Shown here: positions 59,326 through 64,000 of the stretch, one piece after another
Position numbering within the stretch: the first letter of the stretch is position 1
Layout of the letters: each line of letters starts with the position of its first letter
Source: Pterobdella sp. o SKG-2022
Taxonomy: Eukaryota; Annelida; Clitellata; Hirudinida; Piscicolidae
DNA: 64,000 bases
Assembly (NCBI GenBank): GCA_964035795.1
Contig: OZ038323.1
Location: 2,500,744-2,564,743 of the forward strand
Direction: 5' to 3'
Notes under the pieces: model-generated
The model's database searches: none
What the model was told of the DNA's origin: nothing
The model's input: the letters and a program-made list of their open reading frames with translations, nothing else
Program-made: the position numbers and the translations under genes

Positions 59326-60540
59326 ATCACAAATGAAAGAAGTATTCATTAAGTAAATTAATTTTTTATTAAAATTTCCAACTAAAAACTACTTTAAAAT
59401 TATAAAAATTAAATAATAAAATATCATTCTGTTGGACAAATAAAGACGTAATAAACTTCGATTCATTTTTAATCATTTTGAGCAAGCACTAACAACAAGC
59501 GAATCATATTCAGGAATAATATTATTTCAACATATTGCTTAAAAATAAATTTTTATCGAATATGATTAACCATGCTTTTTAGATTTTTATTTCATAATTA
59601 TTCCCAGCTCTAACTTTTAGTTTCAAATTTTACATCTATTATCAACATTTTTTTCAGCTTTTTATATAGCTTTATTTTTCTATAAATTATCAACTCTACT
59701 TATAACTTTTACTCAATTTTTCTAGTTTTTAAACTATATCAATTTTCAACAAATAACTTATTCCTTCTCTAAAAGACTTGAAATCCTTGTGTCAAATTAC
59801 CAGGTTTAAATAAAATTTTGTGAATCAAACAATATATCTTTGAATTTATTAACTAAAAATTAAGATTGTTGAAGAAAATGTGCTCTAAACTGAATGGTGA
59901 TGATCCATTTTGGAACTTTAGAAACTTTTCAGAGACATTTCATGTGTTTCCATTTTATCTATAACTTCCCTTATGATTTTTAATGAGGTTTAAATTATCA
60001 AAGATTCAGTTTTTTTTTAAACACATCTATCTAAAACATTGTTAATTTTGAAGATTATAAAAACCAAAAAGTATTTTAAGAAAATTTTTATATTGACAGA
60101 CATTTTCTTTCATCAACAGTCTTACATAATCCATATTGCATATTAATAGCGTGTATCATTTGTTTTTCGTTCGTATCGAAACAATTTATTTTATGGGCTT
60201 GAGCAAATGCAAACAAAAATTGGTATGTTGCTTTTCAATAAAATAATTTTGATTTACTCTTTAAAGTGTTTCTATTTCTCGAAATATTTAATATCAATGA
60301 TTGACACTAAAGTTTGACATTCCAGACCATTCTTTATAAAAATAGTCAATAATAATAATAAGCCAAAAAAAATACTGCAAATTATTTGAACACAAAAAGC
60401 AATTTTAATAAGTAAAAGTACTTGATAATGTAACTTTTTTAACGAAAAGCTTTGTACTTAATAAAATTATCTTTTAGGTTCAAATTTTTTTCAATAGTCA
60501 ATAAATTGTTGATTTTTTCAAAATTTTATTCAGACCCTCC
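59326..60540. other. no gene seen
   Basis: AT-rich with no supported coding sequence, RNA gene or repeat. Confidence 0.4.
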
Positions 60541-60596
60541 GTGTTCTAAAATCTTTTGCAGTTCATGCCACTCTAATCATACTCATCATTGTATGA
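60541..60596 (+). repeat. 55-bp dispersed repeat, copy 2
   Basis: Partner of 28625-28680: GTGTTCTAAAATCTTTTGCA then GCCACTCTAATCATACTCAT and CATTG. Confidence 0.5.
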
Positions 60597-60779
60597 CTTC
60601 CGGTTTCTATCCATAACGGATATTTTTTTTTATTTCCACTTCTTGAATCTGTTTTATATGAATGATTGGCTTCTAAACATGATTTTCGTCTATTAAAACT
60701 ACACTAAATGTTGTTTGAATATACGAAGTCAGAAATAAGTTTGATCTTTTACAAGAGTTAGACGGATCCAACACCGAGA

Positions 60780-61830
60780 AGTAATAAAAGTTTATTAAAC
60801 CAAACAGTTATGCCTCTCAAAAAATGTTACCTACTGCTGCAAGAAAAACGTCCAATCGAGCCTCTTGTGATCAACGTGTAGTTAACGCTAGGAAAAAGAA
60901 AAAGGCGGCATTCAACTTGTATTGTGTAAACACAAATGAATATAATCGATTAGGTTAAAAGCAAGCTTAAAGGAAACTTGAGAAAGCATACAATATTATG
61001 ACTGGGGAAGAGCTGTCCGAAAATATAAAGGTATAGAAGAAGCAACTATGATCGGCAAACATCGAAAAAGTTTGAAACTGATTAATGAAATTACTGGAAG
61101 GCTTATTAGCAGGAAGGGTCAAATAAATGGAGCAACAGCTACAAAAAGAATCGAAAAATGGTTTCAAAATTTTAAAAACTTATTTGGAAACGAAGCCACA
61201 ATTGAAGATGAGTCGGAAAAAATTGCTCCAATATTTAACGATGTCGAGATAGAGGTGATGATTTTAGTATGAATGAGTACGAAAAGGGGAAATCTACTTT
61301 GGTTAGTGGAAAGACCTGCGGTGAAGATGGGTTTAAGCCCGAAATACTTAAGCATTGCAAATTTGATGACATAACTCTGGATATCTGCAACACTGCGCTA
61401 GTTCAACAAAACATACCACCTCAATGGTCAATGCTGAATATTATCCCCATACCAAAAAGTGGAAATCTGAGATCTGCTAGCAGCTATCGTGGTATAAGCT
61501 TAAGTTCGGTTGTGGCTAAAGCGTATAATAAGATGATTCTGAATCGAATGAAATTCGGAATCAATCGCAAGTTACGCATTAATCAAAACAGATTTTGCAA
61601 TAATAGATCTACAACAGGACATATTTTTGCTATAAGACTACTCTTGGAAGATGTGAAAAAGAAAAATCTACCCGTTCTTTTCACTTTTATTGACTTCGAG
61701 AAAACATTTGACATAACACACAGAGGCAAAGTGTTTAAATTATTACAGGCATAGAGAATTCTTGATTTTCTTGTGACTGCAATCAGAAACATGTAGTCAT
61801 TGGGCTGGCGTCGTGATGGCTTTTATTTTT
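60780..61830 (+). mobile_element. LINE fragment, reverse-transcriptase N-terminal half
   Basis: The linker before the reverse transcriptase reads AVRKYKGIEEATMIGKHRKS, LKLINEITGRLISRKGQING and RIEKWFQNFKNLFGNEATI. After a frameshift near 61262 the reverse transcriptase gives SGKTCGEDGFKPEILKHC, NIIPIPKSGNLRSASSYRGI, SLSSVVAKAYNKMILNRMKF, NQNRFCNNRSTTGHIFAIRL and LFTFIDFEKTFDITHRGKVF (the FxDFxKAFD box, with T for A). A stop at 61753 is followed by RILDFLVTAIRNM. No YADD box or 3' tail, so it is truncated. The clade was not settled; it differs from the other LINEs in the window. Confidence 0.75.
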
Positions 61831-64000
61831 CGACATAATAGTATGCCGCTCTTATTAAGTAAATAATATACGAAGCTTGTGGTACTTATGAAGTTTTTAT
61901 AATTATGTTTAAAACTTTTTTCATATTTGAATTAGAGGTCAAAGTATTATTAGCAGGTTTAGGGAAGAGATTGCATTTGTGTTTAAAACATTATATTAGT
62001 GTTAGTGTCTTTAATGTATTGTAATTCAAAGCACTTGCTGCAAATTTAATGTAGCGAAAACATACTGTGGAACAGGTGCTAATTGTCGGTCCACACAATT
62101 GGTCAATGCTCAATCTCTGAGCTATACGGGCCGACAATTTAATGTATCAATGATCAGTTCATTTTTTGTCCCTGTCTCTTTATTGCAGTCTAAAGAAAAG
62201 TTTATCAGATTTTAATAAACTTATTGTTTCAGTATTTTTTGTTCTAAGTTTATGAAATTCAGTCTTTGGTATTAAATAATGGACATTTTTGATGGATTCA
62301 TGCTAGAGTTACCATTAAATACCTTCAGAAAGCTTTAATTTTCGATAAGCGAAAAATTTAATAAAATAATTTTTTCAATAATTTAGTCATTTTTTAAAAT
62401 TAAAAAACAAAAAAAAAATCATTGAAAGGGATCTCAAGCTTTTTGCATTTTATAAAAACTATGAATTCAAAGTTTATATTTTGAAATAAGTATTTCATAT
62501 TTTTAGAGGAATCTTATGCACCCTTTAATGTATATTTGATAAATATGACTCCAAAAAGCTTTCATCTGTAGTATGGGTTTTTTAAGAGGTAGATTTTTTT
62601 TGATAAAGTTATTGAGTCTTTTAAAAGATTCATAAATTAAGTATAAGCATCATTGAGTGCTTAAAGTATTTTTATTCCAACTAAAAAGGAAACAATTTAA
62701 AAGAAAATAAATTTCAGAAAATTGAAAAAACTAGTCTGAAAGATAAAAATCTTAAATTAAGTGAAAACAATTGGAATAAACTGAGAACTAAAAATTAAAA
62801 TGTGAAAGATAAAGCATTTCGAGGGGTGATGTGTGAAGCCGGAAACTTCGGGAGGTATCAATTCGAGTCTGAATTTGAAACGACAATCAGTAGGATTTGA
62901 ATCTCATTAATGTTTGGTGCTTATCCAATACATACAACTTTCCAATAAATTAAATTTATGTTGAAATAGACAAATTTGGGATAAGGCAGGCAGAGATAAT
63001 AAAAAGATTTTACTTAAGTGTAGAATGGATTTAAACCTACAAAAAAAACAATGAAAAATAAACAAACCACCATAAACATAAAATATAAATTTCGAGTATT
63101 TTTATATAACCAAGAGTTTATACACCATATAACTGAAAGCTGAAATATAAAATTAGTTTTAAAACGTTTGATGTTGTCTTTAAAACAATACTGTGACATC
63201 CATTTCCATAAAAAATAAGATGATTAAATAACATAGTACAATCAATGTGGCAACTGTGGCAAGCTTCAAATTGATAAGTCGTGGATATTATATCAATAGA
63301 GAACCAAAAGCAAAGGTTGAGAAATAAACTCACAAAAATCGATGTTAGAAGCGACTGTAAAAAAACTCAATTAAGTTTCATGAGGGATTAAACGTTTAAA
63401 GAGCTCACATTGACCGAATCTATAAAAAGATTCACCACAAGCTTTTCCACGTAATACATTAACTTTTGATCACATGGAGCATTCTTCTATAAATGAGTTT
63501 ATATCTTCTTAGAAAATCAAAAAGGTTTCCAGGTTTAAGTTGGCGCGAGTAAAAATTTATTAATATCGTAACTTATTGCATCAGTTTGTCGGGGCTATAA
63601 AGTGTGAAAGTCACTTTATCGTGGTGAAAAATTTAATTATCTCCGCATCAACTATCTCGAGCGGAAAATCAAAAATTAATTTTTGATAAATTTTTCTTTC
63701 AAAGTTTACTTTTTGCTGTTATTTAAAAGAACTTTTTAAATAAAAAAATATTAATTGTCAAAAACGAATAAATGTTTTTTTTGGTTCAATTATTTCGACA
63801 TTTTCATTGTGAATTAAAAGAATGTAAATTTTCATAAACACATTCATATTAAAAATTCTGCCAGCCCTCAAAAAAGGAATCTTCATTAAATCTCATCGCA
63901 TGATTGATTCAAATGTCAAAGATAAAAGAATTCAATAATGAATCAAACTCTTATATATTATGACCATCATAAGACTGAATGATAGAGAGCTTGTCACAGC
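61831..64000. other. no gene seen
   Basis: AT-rich sequence. A tRNA B-box-like ATTCGAGTC near 62860-62870 has no cloverleaf. 62335-62350 has a partial GATAAG-family motif (TTTAATTTTCGATAAG). The WIPI first exon was searched for on the minus strand here and not recognised. Confidence 0.4.

Noticed and set aside
62820..62890. Possible tRNA gene.
   Set aside because: ATTCGAGTC resembles a T-loop, but acceptor and D stems do not pair.

Overview
The window is a piece of an AT-rich animal (metazoan) nuclear genome. The evidence is spliced genes with GT-AG introns and matching codon phases, a C2H2 zinc-finger regulator, three conserved eukaryotic housekeeping genes, many decayed non-LTR retrotransposons, piggyBac remnants, fold-back (MITE-like) elements and abundant AAT/ATT microsatellites. 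The taxon cannot be fixed from the sequence alone. An AT-rich invertebrate (cnidarian, tunicate or mollusc-like) fits; no feature is decisive.

Layout. 0-5.3 kb: tandemly duplicated exons each encoding one C2H2 finger (+), a LINE reverse-transcriptase scrap, and dead piggyBac transposase pieces with TTAA-linked termini. 7.2-10.7 kb: a two-exon zinc-finger gene on the minus strand (about 1,124 aa, eight fingers, Asn-rich linkers, internally duplicated finger block). 10.7-23.6 kb: a gene-poor stretch with microsatellites, a dispersed repeat and several fold-back elements. 23.6-31.2 kb: a graveyard of at least five LINE fragments from different families. 32.4-35.5 kb (-): dolichol kinase (DOLK), nine exons, complete. 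35.7-41.65 kb (+): ATPAF1, the mitochondrial F1-ATPase assembly factor, ten exons, complete; its last intron carries a LINE with the inverted-5'-end structure of twin priming. DOLK and ATPAF1 are head to head with 126 bp between start codons. 41.7-50.5 kb: mostly empty, with a satellite and a few coding-like islands. 50.5-56.6 kb (-): a WIPI1/2-type autophagy PROPPIN gene, eight phase-consistent exons, first exon not found, plus a low-complexity downstream exon of uncertain membership; two of its introns hold pentanucleotide-based satellites. 56.6-64 kb: repeats, one more LINE fragment, otherwise nothing recognisable.

The housekeeping genes act in different compartments: dolichyl phosphate supply for glycosylation in the ER, F1 assembly in the mitochondrial matrix, and PI3P-dependent autophagosome formation. 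Nothing suggests a shared pathway; the DOLK/ATPAF1 pairing is best explained by a shared promoter. Exon calls below come from reading both strands, matching remembered family sequences, and requiring splice sites and codon phase to agree. No wholly new system was found. The strongest observations are the divergent promoter, the twin-primed LINE, the duplicated zinc-finger module, and several short dispersed repeat families.
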